Assembly: GCA_963753845.1 (NCBI GenBank)
Contig: CAVWEI010000001.1
Location: 496,001-560,000 of the forward strand
Length of the DNA: 64,000 bases
Direction of reading: 5' to 3'
From: Thiosocius sp963753845
Lineage (GTDB): Bacteria; Pseudomonadota; Gammaproteobacteria; Chromatiales; Chromatiaceae
Below, in pieces: positions 20,623 to 29,804 of this stretch (positions are counted from its first letter, which is position 1; each line of letters starts with the position of its first letter). A model generated the notes under the pieces. The model was not told where the DNA came from. It saw only the letters and a list, made by a program, of their open reading frames with translations, and did not search any database. Position numbers and translations under genes: made by a program.

Positions 20623-21252
20623 TCAGGCCCTGTTTTTGCGCTGGCTCGCCTCGCGAAGACGCTTGATCTGGAAAAGGGTGCCGCGCTCCTCCTCCTCCAA
20701 TGCCTCCGCGATCCTTTTTATCGCCCTAGTATAGGATGGAATGATGTTGTATTTCAGGGCATTGACCCGTTTTTGTGCCTTGCGTTGTTCGCTGATCAGA
20801 CGGTACAGGGCCATCTCCACGGCGGCCAGCCGTGCGAGGTCTACCGCAGCCTGGGCGAAGGCGTGGCGGGCCTCGTCGAAGCTGGGGTCGGTACCGAGCA
20901 GCCCGACCGGCTGGGGTGCGACGACCCTGGCCTCCACCGAGGGGTACTGCACACCCAGAGAGCGTCGTGGCAGCACCTTCATGCTGGTCGACGGCGCCGC
21001 GCCGAGGATGGCCTGCGTGATGGTGCGGTCACCCATGCGCAGCTGGGCGATGCTCAACCAGCGATAGGCCTTCTGCACCGCCGCATGTGCGGTCGTCTTG
21101 AGGTCCTGGTATTCCTTGATGTGCTGGTAGACCAGACGCGTGAGCAGTTCGCGCTTGCGTTCCAGCAGGGTATGTCCGTCTTTGAGAAAGCGAACCTGCT
21201 TGCGCAGGTTCAGCAGCGCACTCTTGGTCGGTGCCGTGCGCAGCCGGGTCAC
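20623..21252 (-). CDS. atpD: V/A-type ATPase subunit D
   Basis: 209-aa central-shaft subunit, equivalent to F1 gamma, which turns inside the A3B3 head. Typical start TRLRTAPTKSALLNLRKQVRFLKDGHTLLERKRELL and long N- and C-terminal helices (RRLNALKYNIIP-type motif seen as KRVNALKYNIIPSYTRAIKRI). Last gene of the nine-gene operon; its start overlaps the end of subunit B by 4 bp. A 131-bp gap separates it from the GGDEF-EAL gene downstream. Confidence 0.93.
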   Translation of the reverse strand: MTRLRTAPTKSALLNLRKQVRFLKDGHTLLERKRELLTRLVYQHIKEYQDLKTTAHAAVQKAYRWLSIAQLRMGDRTITQAILGAAPSTSMKVLPRRSLGVQYPSVEARVVAPQPVGLLGTDPSFDEARHAFAQAAVDLARLAAVEMALYRLISEQRKAQKRVNALKYNIIPSYTRAIKRIAEALEEEERGTLFQIKRLREASQRKNRA

Positions 21253-22637
21253 GCCGCCTGCTCTCCGGAACGGTGATAGTGCGCGAGATCGGTCTCACTG
21301 ACCCGGGTCAGCGCCTCGCGCGGGAACTGTGACAAAAGCTCCCAGGCCAGGTTCAGTGTCTCGACGATGCTGCGATTCGCATCCTCGCTCTGGCCGACAA
21401 AGCGCCGGTCGAACTCGCTGGCGAACTCCAGGTAGCGTTGGTCGCGCGCCGAAAGCTCCTCGGCACCGATGATCGAGGCCAGGTTGCGGGTCTCCTGCGC
21501 CTTGGCATACAGGGCATACAGCTGGTTGGCGACGCGCGGATGATCGTCTCGGGTGTCGTCCTTGCCGATGCCGTCCTTCATCAGTCGCGACAGTGACGGC
21601 GCGATATCCACCGGCGGATAGATGCCCTGGTTGTGCAACTCGCGTGACAGCACGATCTGACCCTCGGTGATGTAGCCGGTCAGGTCGGGTATCGGGTGGG
21701 TAATGTCGTCGGACGGCATGGACACCACGGGCACCATGGTGACCGAGCCGTGCCTGTCGCGGATACGCCCCGAGCGTTCATAGATCTCGGCCAGGTCGGA
21801 ATACAGGTAGCCGGGATAGCCCTTGCGCGCAGGCACGTCGCCCTTGGCCGTGGCGACCTCGCGCAATGCCTCGGAATAATTGGTCATGTCGGTCATCACG
21901 ACCAGTACGTGACGGTCGAGGTCGAAGGCGAGGTACTCGGCGGCGGTAAGGGCCACGCGGGGCAGCGCGAGGCGTTCCACCGGCGGGTCGTCTGCATGGT
22001 TGATGAACATCACCACGTTGCCCAGCACGCCCGAGTCGGAGAAGGATTCGCGGAAGAAGCGGGCATCCGTGTAGGACACGCCCATCGCCGCAAAGACGAT
22101 CGCGAAATTGCTGGCCTCGCCGGGCAGGCGCGCCTGGCGCACGATCTGGGCCGCGAGCCGGTTGTGCGGCAGACCCGAGGCGGAAAAGATCGGCAGCTTT
22201 TGCCCGCGCACCAGCGAATTGAGGCCGTCGATGGTCGATATGCCGGTCTGGATGAACTCGCGTGGATAATTGCGCGAAGCCGGGTTGATCGCGGAGCCGT
22301 TGATCCCACGGGACTCGCCGTCGACGATCGGCGGGCGCCCGTCGCGGGGTTCGCCCAGTCCATTGAAGACGCGCCCGAGCAGCCCCGGGCTCACGGTGAG
22401 TGTCAGGGCCTGATCGAGGAACCGAACCCAGGTGTTCTCGAGGTCCAGGTCGTCGGTCCCTTCGAATACCTGGATCAGGGCCTCCCGCTCGGCCGTACGG
22501 ATGACCTGGCCGCTGCGTTTTCGACCCTGGTGGTCGCGAATGCTCACACGGTCGCCGAAGGCGACACCCTCGACATTCGAGACGACCAGCAGGCCGCCCT
22601 GCGCGGCAGTGGCCCGACGGTACTCTACAGAGCTCAT
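21249..22637 (-). CDS. atpB: V/A-type ATPase subunit B
   Basis: 462-aa non-catalytic head subunit. It has the beta-barrel start (EYRRATAAQGGLLVVSNVEGVAFGD) and the RecA-like core, but in place of a P-loop reads FSASGLPHNRLAAQI, the mark of V/A-type B subunits. SMPSDDITHPIPDLTGYITEGQI is a B-subunit signature. It alternates with subunit A in the hexameric head. Overlaps subunit A by 4 bp. Confidence 0.95.
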   Translation of the reverse strand: MSSVEYRRATAAQGGLLVVSNVEGVAFGDRVSIRDHQGRKRSGQVIRTAEREALIQVFEGTDDLDLENTWVRFLDQALTLTVSPGLLGRVFNGLGEPRDGRPPIVDGESRGINGSAINPASRNYPREFIQTGISTIDGLNSLVRGQKLPIFSASGLPHNRLAAQIVRQARLPGEASNFAIVFAAMGVSYTDARFFRESFSDSGVLGNVVMFINHADDPPVERLALPRVALTAAEYLAFDLDRHVLVVMTDMTNYSEALREVATAKGDVPARKGYPGYLYSDLAEIYERSGRIRDRHGSVTMVPVVSMPSDDITHPIPDLTGYITEGQIVLSRELHNQGIYPPVDIAPSLSRLMKDGIGKDDTRDDHPRVANQLYALYAKAQETRNLASIIGAEELSARDQRYLEFASEFDRRFVGQSEDANRSIVETLNLAWELLSQFPREALTRVSETDLAHYHRSGEQAA

Positions 22638-24430
22638 GAAGCGGTCTCCTTGCTGGATGCATACTCGCTGCGCAGGGCCCCCAGGGCCTGGTAGACCTCG
22701 GCGGAAAAGGCGGCGAGCTGTTCGCTTTCATCGCTGCGCCAGGTCGACTTGGCGCGCCGAATGCGCGCCATCACGGGGTGCTCGGCGAGCTCCTGGACCG
22801 GGGCGCCCAGCCCGATCAGTTCCATTCCCTGGTCGAATACCTGCATCACCAGCTCCAGCAGCTGAAACTGCTTTTGCGGCGAGCAGTAGCTGTCTGCATC
22901 GTCCAGGGCGCTCTGCTGCAGTACGGCCTCTTTCACCAGTGCGGCCCCTTCGAGTTCCCAGCGCTGCGCCGAAGACAGGGCCTCGGGACCGACAAGGTTG
23001 ACGATCCGTGACAGCTCGGCATCGCGCGCCAGCAGTGACAGGGCCTGTGCGCGGCGTTTGCTCCAGGCGCCGCTGACCTGCTTTGCCCACCAGCCGCCGG
23101 CGACGGGTACATCCTGGGAAAAGCTGTCGACCCAGTCGACCGAGGGGTAGTGGCGGGCATCGGCCAGCTCCTTGGACAGCGCCCAGAAGGTCTGGATGAT
23201 CTCCTTGGTATGACTGGTCACGGGTTCCGAGAAATCGCCGCCCGGCGGAGATACCGCACCGATCAGGGTGACCGAGCCGCGCTCACCGTCGAGCGTCTGC
23301 ACGCGCCCCGCGCGTTCGTAGACGGCAGCGAGCCGTGAGCCCAGGTAGGCTGGGTAACCCTCTTCCACCGGCATGTGCCCGAGCCGTCCGGCGACCTCGC
23401 GCAGGGCCTCGGCCCAGCGCGAGGTGGAATCGGCCAGCATCACCACGTCGTAGCCCTGGTCGCGGAAATATTCGGCCATGGTCATGCCGACGTAGATGGA
23501 GGCCTCGCGCGCGACCACCGGCATATTGGAGGTGTTGGCGACCAGCAGGGTGCGCTCCATCATGCCCCGGCCGGTGTGAGGGTCCTTGAGCTTGGGGAAG
23601 CTCTCGAGCACGTCTACGAGCTCGTTGCCGCGCTCGCCGCAACCGACATAGATCACGATGTCCGCGTTCGACCAGCGCGCCACCTGTTGCTGGACCATGG
23701 TCTTGCCGGCCCCGAACGGGCCAGGCACCGCGCCTTTGCCACCCTTGAGCAGCGGGAAAAAGGTATCGAGAATGCGCTGCCCGGTGATCAGCGGCTCGAC
23801 ACCGTGGTCTCGCTTCATGTAGGGACGGGGCAGGCGAACCGGCCAGCGGTGGAAAAGCTGGAGCTTGTGCACCGTACCCTTGGCATCGCGTACCCTTGCG
23901 ACGGTCGCATCCAGTTTGTAAGGGCCGGCCGGTGCGAGATCGATCAACTCGCCGCCGATACTTGGCGGTACCAGTATCCGGTGTTCGATGGTCTCGGTTT
24001 CCTGGACGGTGCCAAGACGGGCGCCGGGGTGGATCTCGGTGCCCGGCTGCAGGTCGTCGTTCGGTTCGAACGGCCACTCGCGTGTGCGATCCAGGGAATC
24101 CATGTGCAGACCGCGCGGGATATTGTCGCCGGCCACCGCGGCTATTTCTTTCAGTGGGCGCTGCACGCCGTCGAATATGCCCTGCAGCAGCCCCGGGCCG
24201 AGCTCGACCGTCAGGGAGTGGCCGAGCCCGCTGACGGACTCGCCGGGGCGCAGTCCCTCGGTCGATTCGTAGGCCTGTACGATGGCATCTTCACCCTCCA
24301 GCGCGATGATCTCGCCGACGATGTCCAGGCTGCCGATCCGCACCTGTTCGCCGTTGCGCCCGCCCGGGAGGTGGACCCGCAGAATGGGGCCGTTGATCTC
24401 GCGGATGTGGCCGCTGCGTGACTGGCTCAT
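22634..24430 (-). CDS. atpA: V/A-type ATPase catalytic subunit A
   Basis: 598 aa. Catalytic subunit with Walker A GPFGAGKT (about 235-243), the GCGERGNE motif, MLADSTSRWAEALRE and the A-specific insert between the barrel and the core (residues about 115-185, the non-homologous region). Its length matches prokaryotic V/A-type A subunits (about 580-600), clearly longer than F1 beta. Overlaps subunit E by 4 bp. Confidence 0.96.
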   Translation of the reverse strand: MSQSRSGHIREINGPILRVHLPGGRNGEQVRIGSLDIVGEIIALEGEDAIVQAYESTEGLRPGESVSGLGHSLTVELGPGLLQGIFDGVQRPLKEIAAVAGDNIPRGLHMDSLDRTREWPFEPNDDLQPGTEIHPGARLGTVQETETIEHRILVPPSIGGELIDLAPAGPYKLDATVARVRDAKGTVHKLQLFHRWPVRLPRPYMKRDHGVEPLITGQRILDTFFPLLKGGKGAVPGPFGAGKTMVQQQVARWSNADIVIYVGCGERGNELVDVLESFPKLKDPHTGRGMMERTLLVANTSNMPVVAREASIYVGMTMAEYFRDQGYDVVMLADSTSRWAEALREVAGRLGHMPVEEGYPAYLGSRLAAVYERAGRVQTLDGERGSVTLIGAVSPPGGDFSEPVTSHTKEIIQTFWALSKELADARHYPSVDWVDSFSQDVPVAGGWWAKQVSGAWSKRRAQALSLLARDAELSRIVNLVGPEALSSAQRWELEGAALVKEAVLQQSALDDADSYCSPQKQFQLLELVMQVFDQGMELIGLGAPVQELAEHPVMARIRRAKSTWRSDESEQLAAFSAEVYQALGALRSEYASSKETAS

Positions 24431-25092
24431 TGCGGTCCTCCACTACGTGCACTGGCGTTGATGTCGGCTGGAAAAAGCTGTTGCAGGATCACCCGCTGGA
24501 TCTGGGCCTCGAGGCGTGACAGCCGACCCTCGAACCGATTGTCTACCTGGGCGCGGTTGTCCGCGGTGCGCAGGCGGATGCCGCCACTGCCCCAGGTCGG
24601 CTTTTCGGCCAGCTGGATACTGCGCCCGGGGGCCGCTTCGGCCGCCAGGTCCGGCCATTCACTGCGCAGCCAGCCCAGGTCCTCGGTATTGACCTCGGCG
24701 GTCAAATCACCGTCGGGCAACAAATCCGCCGCCTCGCGAATCATCTCCACGAGCCACTTGCGGTAGCCCGGCCGGTCGGAACATAGGGCGCGCATACGTT
24801 CAGTCAGCCGGCCCTGGACCGTCTGCACCAGTTCCCAGCGCAATTGGTCAAGTCGCCCCTGGAGCCTGAGCTCGCTGGCCTGGGTCACGCGCCGGAACAG
24901 CCGCTCGGCCTCGGCCTTGGCGGCCAGTACCTCGCGTTCCTCCACGATATGCAGGCGCTCGGCGGCATCGCGCAGGATATGGTCGCGTTGCCGGTCGGCC
25001 TTGTCCTGGAACTGCTGGGCCAGATTCTCGGCCCTTGCCAAGATGGCCTGCTCCAGGGCTGCGAGCTGCGTGTTCGGTGCGGACTGGCTCAT
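24427..25092 (-). CDS. atpE: V/A-type ATPase subunit E (peripheral stalk)
   Basis: 221-aa helical protein with a long charged N-terminal coiled coil (residues about 10-110) and a globular C-terminal head (WGSGGIRLRTADNRAQVDNRFEGRLSRLEAQI), the standard layout of V/A-type subunit E. It pairs with the G/H-type subunit to form the stator. The gene overlaps its neighbours on both sides. Sequence similarity within the family is low, so part of the call rests on operon position. Confidence 0.85.
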   Translation of the reverse strand: MSQSAPNTQLAALEQAILARAENLAQQFQDKADRQRDHILRDAAERLHIVEEREVLAAKAEAERLFRRVTQASELRLQGRLDQLRWELVQTVQGRLTERMRALCSDRPGYRKWLVEMIREAADLLPDGDLTAEVNTEDLGWLRSEWPDLAAEAAPGRSIQLAEKPTWGSGGIRLRTADNRAQVDNRFEGRLSRLEAQIQRVILQQLFPADINASARSGGPQ

Positions 25093-25412
25093 GCGGCGTC
25101 TCCGGTCGCACCCAGGAGTTGCTGGATGTGGTCGTCGACCGAGCTTCGCATCTGTTCCGGGTGGGTCAAAGGCGGTACCTGGGTCAACAGGATCCGGCCG
25201 CCCTCGCGGCGAATCTCCTGCAGGAGCCGGCTGTCGGATTCCGCCAGTCCCTGATCGATGACGACAAAGGCCGGGGTGCGCGCGGCCTGCATTTGTTCCA
25301 GCAGCCGTTCGAGCTCGGATATGTCTGCATCCGGAAAGACCTCGAAACCGGCCAGCCGAAATCCGGTCGCCAGGCTGGCGTCGCCCAGGAAGAGTTGGCG
25401 CGTATTCTCCAT
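25089..25412 (-). CDS. atpF: V/A-type ATPase subunit F
   Basis: 107-aa protein of the central shaft. It has the Rossmann-like subunit F pattern: LGDASLATGFRLAGFEVFP at the N terminus, then FVVIDQGLAES and a LLTQVPPL strand. In homologues, subunit F binds D and modulates coupling. Size and operon place fit. Confidence 0.88.
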   Translation of the reverse strand: MENTRQLFLGDASLATGFRLAGFEVFPDADISELERLLEQMQAARTPAFVVIDQGLAESDSRLLQEIRREGGRILLTQVPPLTHPEQMRSSVDDHIQQLLGATGDAA

Positions 25413-25421
25413 GCCGGCCTC

Positions 25422-25874
25422 TCAGACCCTGTTCAGCAGCAGGATCGATAGCACCAGACCATAGATGGCGATGCCTTCGGCAAGTCCGAGATAGACCAGT
25501 GTGCGCCCGAACATCTCGGGTTTCTCGGATACCGCGGCCAGCGAGGCCGCACCGATCGGCCCTACCGCAAGGCCCGCGGCGATGGTGCTGCCCGCGGTGG
25601 GCAGTGCAATACCGATGAAGGCCAGTCCCATGCCGAGGCTGATCTCGGCCCCGCCGGCCAGTGCGGCCTCGACCCCCGGTGCCGCGAGCGCATCATTGAT
25701 GCCGATAACGGTGACCAGCAGCTGGGCACCGAAAAACACCGCGATGTTGGTGGCGATGGTGGGCATGAAAAGGCGCCGGGCGCGGCCCGGTTCGAGCGGA
25801 CGGTAGTGCAGGTATACGCCGGTCGCGATGACGCCGAGCAGTGCGGTGGTGAGTAGGGCGATTATTGTGCTCAT
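25422..25874 (-). CDS. atpK: V/A-type ATPase rotor subunit K (proteolipid)
   Basis: 150 aa with four predicted membrane helices (about 3-23, 38-62, 76-105, 124-147). Only the second hairpin (GGAEISLGMGLAFIG ... LAEGIAIYGLV) has the proteolipid signature, with the ion-binding Glu133; the first hairpin lacks the carboxylate and the Gly ladder. The rotor ring should thus carry one ion site per four-helix unit, as in Enterococcus NtpK. The residues after the Glu are GIA, without the Ser/Thr often seen in Na+ rings, which leans towards protons; this is inference. Confidence 0.88.
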   Translation of the reverse strand: MSTIIALLTTALLGVIATGVYLHYRPLEPGRARRLFMPTIATNIAVFFGAQLLVTVIGINDALAAPGVEAALAGGAEISLGMGLAFIGIALPTAGSTIAAGLAVGPIGAASLAAVSEKPEMFGRTLVYLGLAEGIAIYGLVLSILLLNRV

Positions 25875-25891
25875 GGATGCTCCTGGTAAAG

Positions 25892-27769
25892 CTAGTATGT
25901 CTGGGTTCGGCCGACACGCAGCGGCCGGAACGGTTTGCCGTCACCGTAGAAGTAGTGCGAGAAGCCCTCGTAGTACTCGAGTCGCAGGGTCTGAATGGCG
26001 ACGATGAATCCTTCCAATACGATCACGAACAGGTTGCCCAGCACGAGGGTGATCCAGTGGCCGACGGTTCCCATGGTGTCGGCCAGGGTGAACACGGCCA
26101 GTGACAGGGCGACATGGTTGAGGCTGAAGGCCGCGACGCGCAGGAAAGAGAGCGAACTGGTGGCATAGCCGTTGATGATCTCGTAGGTCTCTATGATCGT
26201 GATCATGATGCGCTCGCCGAAAGGCGCATCGGAAGACTGCCATTTATGGACGATCAGAACCCCCAGGCTGATGACGATCACCGCTGTTTCAACGATCGGA
26301 AAACCCTGTCCCTGGGCCAGACTGACCAGGCCGCTGAGCAGCGCAAAATAGAGGACCAGGGGCAACAGCCCGCCGGGTTCGAAGAGGGCGCCCGCGTGAT
26401 CGTCGGCCAGGAAGCGGTTGCTGATGGCAATGATCGAGCCCAGTGTCAGGAAGGCCACGCCCCAGGCCAGGGCCACGGTGAGCATGTAGATCGGATCCGA
26501 CATGGGGGCGATCCACAGCGGGTGCAGCCAGTGTTCGACGCCGAAGACACTGCCGTACAGCCAGCCAAACAGCATCGACGAGGCGCCCGCGAGGGCAAAA
26601 AGGTAGGTGAAGGAACCCAGGCGCCGATGCAGGGCGATGCCGGTCAACACGATGACGGCACCGTGCCCCACGTCCCCGAACATCATGCCGAACATGCCGG
26701 CAAAGGTGATGGCGAACAGGATGGTCGGGTCGAATTCACCAAAGCGGGGAACGCCGTATTGCTGCACCAGTACCGAGAACGGCTGCAGGAGGCCCTTGGT
26801 GTTCACCGGCACCGGCACCAGGTGCCTCTCGTCCGCCCGGGGGCGGCGTGATTCGAGCAGGAAGGGCTGGCTGAGGTTCGCAGTCAGCCGTGCCTCGACC
26901 TCTTCCAGGCGGGAACCGGGGATCCAGCCCTGCAGGGCCGCCAGGGAACCCTGCGAGCGCGCGGCGCCATGCACGTGTACATAGGGTTCCGCGGCCTCGA
27001 GCATCTGCCCGGCACGCTGCAGCTGACTGCCGTTGTCGCGCAACCAGTCCCGCATCTGGCCATGCCATTGTTCACGTTCCGCCTCCAGGCGCGTGCGGCG
27101 TTCCCGAAGTTCCGCACGCAGGGCCTCCGGGTTGTCGTCGAAACTCTCGGGGATGGTCAGCGGCTGGTAGGCGGCGGCCAGCAGGACGCTGTCCAGAACA
27201 TCTGCGTTCTGCCGGCTTCCAGCAACCACGATGCGCTGGGTCTCCGCGTCGCCTGATACATTCAGGATCATGTGGTTCGACAATGCGAGCACGTCACTGA
27301 GCCGTGCGAGGTTGTCGGCCGGTATCGAACCGATGCGGATGTCCAGCAGTCCCTGGCCGCCCTGCAGGCGGCTCAGGTCGACGTCCAGGTCCGCAAAGTC
27401 GTTCAACGACTGTTCCAGATGAGCCAATTCGCGAAACTCGTCATCGAGTCGATGCAGACCTTCCTCGCAGGGCCTGCAGTGCTGCCACGCATCGGCCAGC
27501 CATTGGTCGATCTCGACCAGCTGTTCGCGGCTCATGACCGGTTGTGGTGTCAGTGGGTCCAGCTTCGGCAACCCACCGAGGATCGAAGTCAGGCGGTCCA
27601 GGTGCCCCCAGGCGCGGCGGATCCGGGTACGAAAGCTTGCACCGGGTATTTCCGGCAGCTCGGATTCGAGCAACGGCCGTTCGTCTGGGGCAAACGATTC
27701 GAGTTCGGCCAGCACCAGGCTGGCGTGCGGGAGGTCATCGCGCATCAGCTTGATGGTGACATGCTGCAT
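25892..27769 (-). CDS. atpI: V/A-type ATPase subunit I (stator membrane subunit)
   Basis: About 625 aa. A soluble N-terminal stalk-binding half (1-330) with coiled coils is followed by a C-terminal membrane half with seven or eight helices. FAGMFGMMFGDVGHGAVI and the later SFLRVAAFSLNHVALSLAVF carry the conserved subunit I/a motifs, the second including the essential Arg that faces the rotor. I chose MQHVTIKLMRDD (27769), with AGGTG 7 nt upstream, instead of an ATG six codons earlier that overlaps the subunit C stop. Confidence 0.92.
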   Translation of the reverse strand: MQHVTIKLMRDDLPHASLVLAELESFAPDERPLLESELPEIPGASFRTRIRRAWGHLDRLTSILGGLPKLDPLTPQPVMSREQLVEIDQWLADAWQHCRPCEEGLHRLDDEFRELAHLEQSLNDFADLDVDLSRLQGGQGLLDIRIGSIPADNLARLSDVLALSNHMILNVSGDAETQRIVVAGSRQNADVLDSVLLAAAYQPLTIPESFDDNPEALRAELRERRTRLEAEREQWHGQMRDWLRDNGSQLQRAGQMLEAAEPYVHVHGAARSQGSLAALQGWIPGSRLEEVEARLTANLSQPFLLESRRPRADERHLVPVPVNTKGLLQPFSVLVQQYGVPRFGEFDPTILFAITFAGMFGMMFGDVGHGAVIVLTGIALHRRLGSFTYLFALAGASSMLFGWLYGSVFGVEHWLHPLWIAPMSDPIYMLTVALAWGVAFLTLGSIIAISNRFLADDHAGALFEPGGLLPLVLYFALLSGLVSLAQGQGFPIVETAVIVISLGVLIVHKWQSSDAPFGERIMITIIETYEIINGYATSSLSFLRVAAFSLNHVALSLAVFTLADTMGTVGHWITLVLGNLFVIVLEGFIVAIQTLRLEYYEGFSHYFYGDGKPFRPLRVGRTQTY

Positions 27770-27786
27770 GTCGGCACCTGCGCGCA

Positions 27787-28821
27787 TCAGGCGGCCTCTT
27801 CGTGCAGGGGGTCGAGCGCCTCCTGCAACAGCCCGTCATTCAGGCCGTAAACGCGTGCGTGCACGATGGTATACAGGGCATTGATGCCACCGTAACGCAG
27901 GACCAGATAAGACAGGACACTGCTCAATGCCGAGGGACTGTGGCGCATGGCACGCCGGGCGTAGGCGAACAACTCGTTCCGCATGGCGGCCTCGACCAGG
28001 GTGATCTGCTGCGGCATCTGGCCTTGACTCAGCAGGCCGTCAGGCAGCAGCCCCAGGGCGTCATCGAGGGTTTCGGCATTGAGGATGTCCAGCAGGCGCG
28101 AACGGTCCAGTATGTGGCCGCCGTCGATAGCGAGATACAGTACCTCGCTTGCCTGAAGGCCGTAGTTGTAACGGTATCGCAGGCTCCACACCAGGTTGTG
28201 TCGATCGACGATGCGCCCGATCAGGCTCAGGACCTCGGCGCGGTCGGTGCCGGCCAGGTGACGGGCGTGGTCTATCAGTTCACCGTAAAACTGCTGGTCC
28301 AGGGTCGCATCGAGCAGAAAGGGGTCTGGGCGTTCCTCGTAGCGGCGCAGGGCCTGGGTGGCGAGGCGCCGGTAAGGCGTCTTCTGCAGTTGGCGCAGCA
28401 GTTCGGTAACGCTGTCCGTGTTCAGCAACTGATCATGATTGAGGCTGAGGAAACCGGGCAGGACGAACAGGCTCTTCTCGATCTCCTCGTTTGGCAGCTG
28501 GCCTATCTTGCCGCGGACCAGCGCTTTGATGTTGAGGACCTCGTAGCGGCTTGCCCAATGGGTCAGCAGGCGGCGTGCCGAGCCCTGGAGCGGGCGCAGA
28601 AGTCCGCCGAGTTCGTCCAGCCAAGTCTGCATCAGTGTGCGTTCGAAGATGGCCAGACGGGCAGCGTCACTGCTTCCTGTAACGGCGTCGAAACCACTCA
28701 CGGCGAACAGCTCTTCGAGCGGGAGTTCGGCAAGCGAGTTGATTTCTTCCCGGCTGAGCAGGTTGGCGCCCATGATCGCCAGGCGGGTCCGCAGGTACGC
28801 CTGTTCGGTGAATCTTCTCAC
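27787..28821 (-). CDS. atpC: V/A-type ATPase subunit C (AC39/V0d type)
   Basis: 344-aa all-helical funnel protein that links the central shaft to the rotor ring. Features include YLRTRLAIMGANLLS near the N terminus, DLENLKALVRG-like NIKALVRGKIGQLP and WSLRYRYNYGLQASEV. The length is typical. GTG start, overlapping the stop of the G/H gene by one base. Divergence is high in this family, so the operon context supports the call. Confidence 0.86.
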   Translation of the reverse strand: MRRFTEQAYLRTRLAIMGANLLSREEINSLAELPLEELFAVSGFDAVTGSSDAARLAIFERTLMQTWLDELGGLLRPLQGSARRLLTHWASRYEVLNIKALVRGKIGQLPNEEIEKSLFVLPGFLSLNHDQLLNTDSVTELLRQLQKTPYRRLATQALRRYEERPDPFLLDATLDQQFYGELIDHARHLAGTDRAEVLSLIGRIVDRHNLVWSLRYRYNYGLQASEVLYLAIDGGHILDRSRLLDILNAETLDDALGLLPDGLLSQGQMPQQITLVEAAMRNELFAYARRAMRHSPSALSSVLSYLVLRYGGINALYTIVHARVYGLNDGLLQEALDPLHEEAA

Positions 28822-29147
28822 TACGTGCCTGCTGTGTTGTTACCAAGCAATTGGTGAAAAGCCGCATCCAGTGCGGTTTCCTCGTTGGCATCGGCGGCAT
28901 TGCGCAGGTGTGACAGCCTTTCCTCGAAGCGGCGTTCCATCTCGGCCACGGTCTGCTGGGCACGCTGCTCGGATTTCTCGACGAACGAGGCCTGCAGTTC
29001 CGGGACCCGCGCATGAAAGCGCTCCTCCTGCTGACGGGCCTCGCTCAAGGCGTTCTGAATGAGGTGTTCGCTGTCGGCTTGTGCCTTCCTGACCATTTCG
29101 CTGGCAGCGCTTTCTGCTGCCAGCAGGCTTTTCAGTGTGTCATCCAT
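28821..29147 (-). CDS. atpH: V/A-type ATPase G/H-like peripheral stalk subunit
   Basis: 108-aa charged, almost wholly helical protein: LLAAESAASEMVRKAQADSEHL followed by a continuous coiled coil to about residue 90. This is the pattern of the V/A-type G (H) subunit, which pairs with E in the peripheral stalk. First gene of the operon. The short low-complexity sequence alone would not be enough, but its place at the head of an otherwise complete ATPase operon makes the role likely. Confidence 0.75.
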   Translation of the reverse strand: MDDTLKSLLAAESAASEMVRKAQADSEHLIQNALSEARQQEERFHARVPELQASFVEKSEQRAQQTVAEMERRFEERLSHLRNAADANEETALDAAFHQLLGNNTAGT

Positions 29148-29283
29148 AATGACGTCAATCTCAGGGGTGGATTGCTACAGGGCCCGGCCCACAGTCTAAG
29201 CGGTGGTTGTACCCGGGCCTATATTTAGAAAACACTTTTGCTTGACCTGCGTCATGCCCTTGCCGGTGCTGTGGCGAACCGGC

Positions 29284-29667
29284 TCAGTCATCCCTGGCGG
29301 AAAGGATCAGCGCCAGCGCGGCGCGGCGTTGCTCTGCCACGAGCACATTGTAGGTGCGGCAGGCGGCAGCATTGTCCATGACCTCGAAACCGACACCCAT
29401 GTCCATCAGGGTCGCGAATATGGCTGGGTCCGGAAAGACCTGGGTATCGCCGGTGCCGAGGATCAGGACCTCGGGGTGCCATTCCACGATCGGACCCAGG
29501 TGGGCGGTGCACAATTCGGCCGCATCGCGCGGTTGCCAGTCTGGGAACAGCTGGTCCGGCAGCACGATCAGGCTGCGGGTGAAGTACCTTCCCCTGATCT
29601 GGACCCGGCCGGGCTCGTAGGTCTTTACGCTGTTGACGCCGGCGGCGCCGTCGAGGGCCATTTTCAT
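29284..29667 (-). CDS. Mth938-domain (DUF498) protein
   Basis: 127-aa protein of the Mth938/NDUFAF3 fold. Conserved pieces are VNSVKTYEPGRVQIRGRYFTRSLIVLPD, PEVLILGTGDTQVFPDP and GVGFEVMDNAAACRTYNVLVAEQRRAALALI. The start MKMALDGAAGVNSV (29667) fits the family better than an ATG 19 codons upstream. In mitochondria a homologue is a complex I assembly factor; in bacteria the role is unknown. It precedes the V/A-ATPase operon on the same strand with a 136-bp gap. Confidence 0.85.
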   Translation of the reverse strand: MKMALDGAAGVNSVKTYEPGRVQIRGRYFTRSLIVLPDQLFPDWQPRDAAELCTAHLGPIVEWHPEVLILGTGDTQVFPDPAIFATLMDMGVGFEVMDNAAACRTYNVLVAEQRRAALALILSARDD

Positions 29668-29733
29668 GTCAGGGTTCCCGATAATGCCTGTTCGTTCAGA
29701 GGCTTGTGACTGCAAGCTAATCATTTAATTTCA

Positions 29734-29763
29734 TTGACATTTTGACAGTCGTTCATGTAGTTT
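29734..29763 (+). promoter_or_regulatory. Sigma-70-type promoter of the alaC gene
   Basis: TTGACA (29734-29739), 18-bp spacer and TAGTTT (29758-29763), 41 bp before the start codon, in an AT-rich divergent region. A second TTGACA at 29742 is spaced too closely to a -10 box to be better. Confidence 0.5.
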
Positions 29764-29804
29764 AGCCGGTCTGTTTTTGCCCCTCCAGCGCCAGAGGTTG
29801 CCCC

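Noticed and set aside
25422..25874. Sodium-coupled V-ATPase
   Set aside because: The residues beside the key Glu do not include the Ser/Thr usual in Na+ rings; the ion cannot be assigned from sequence alone.
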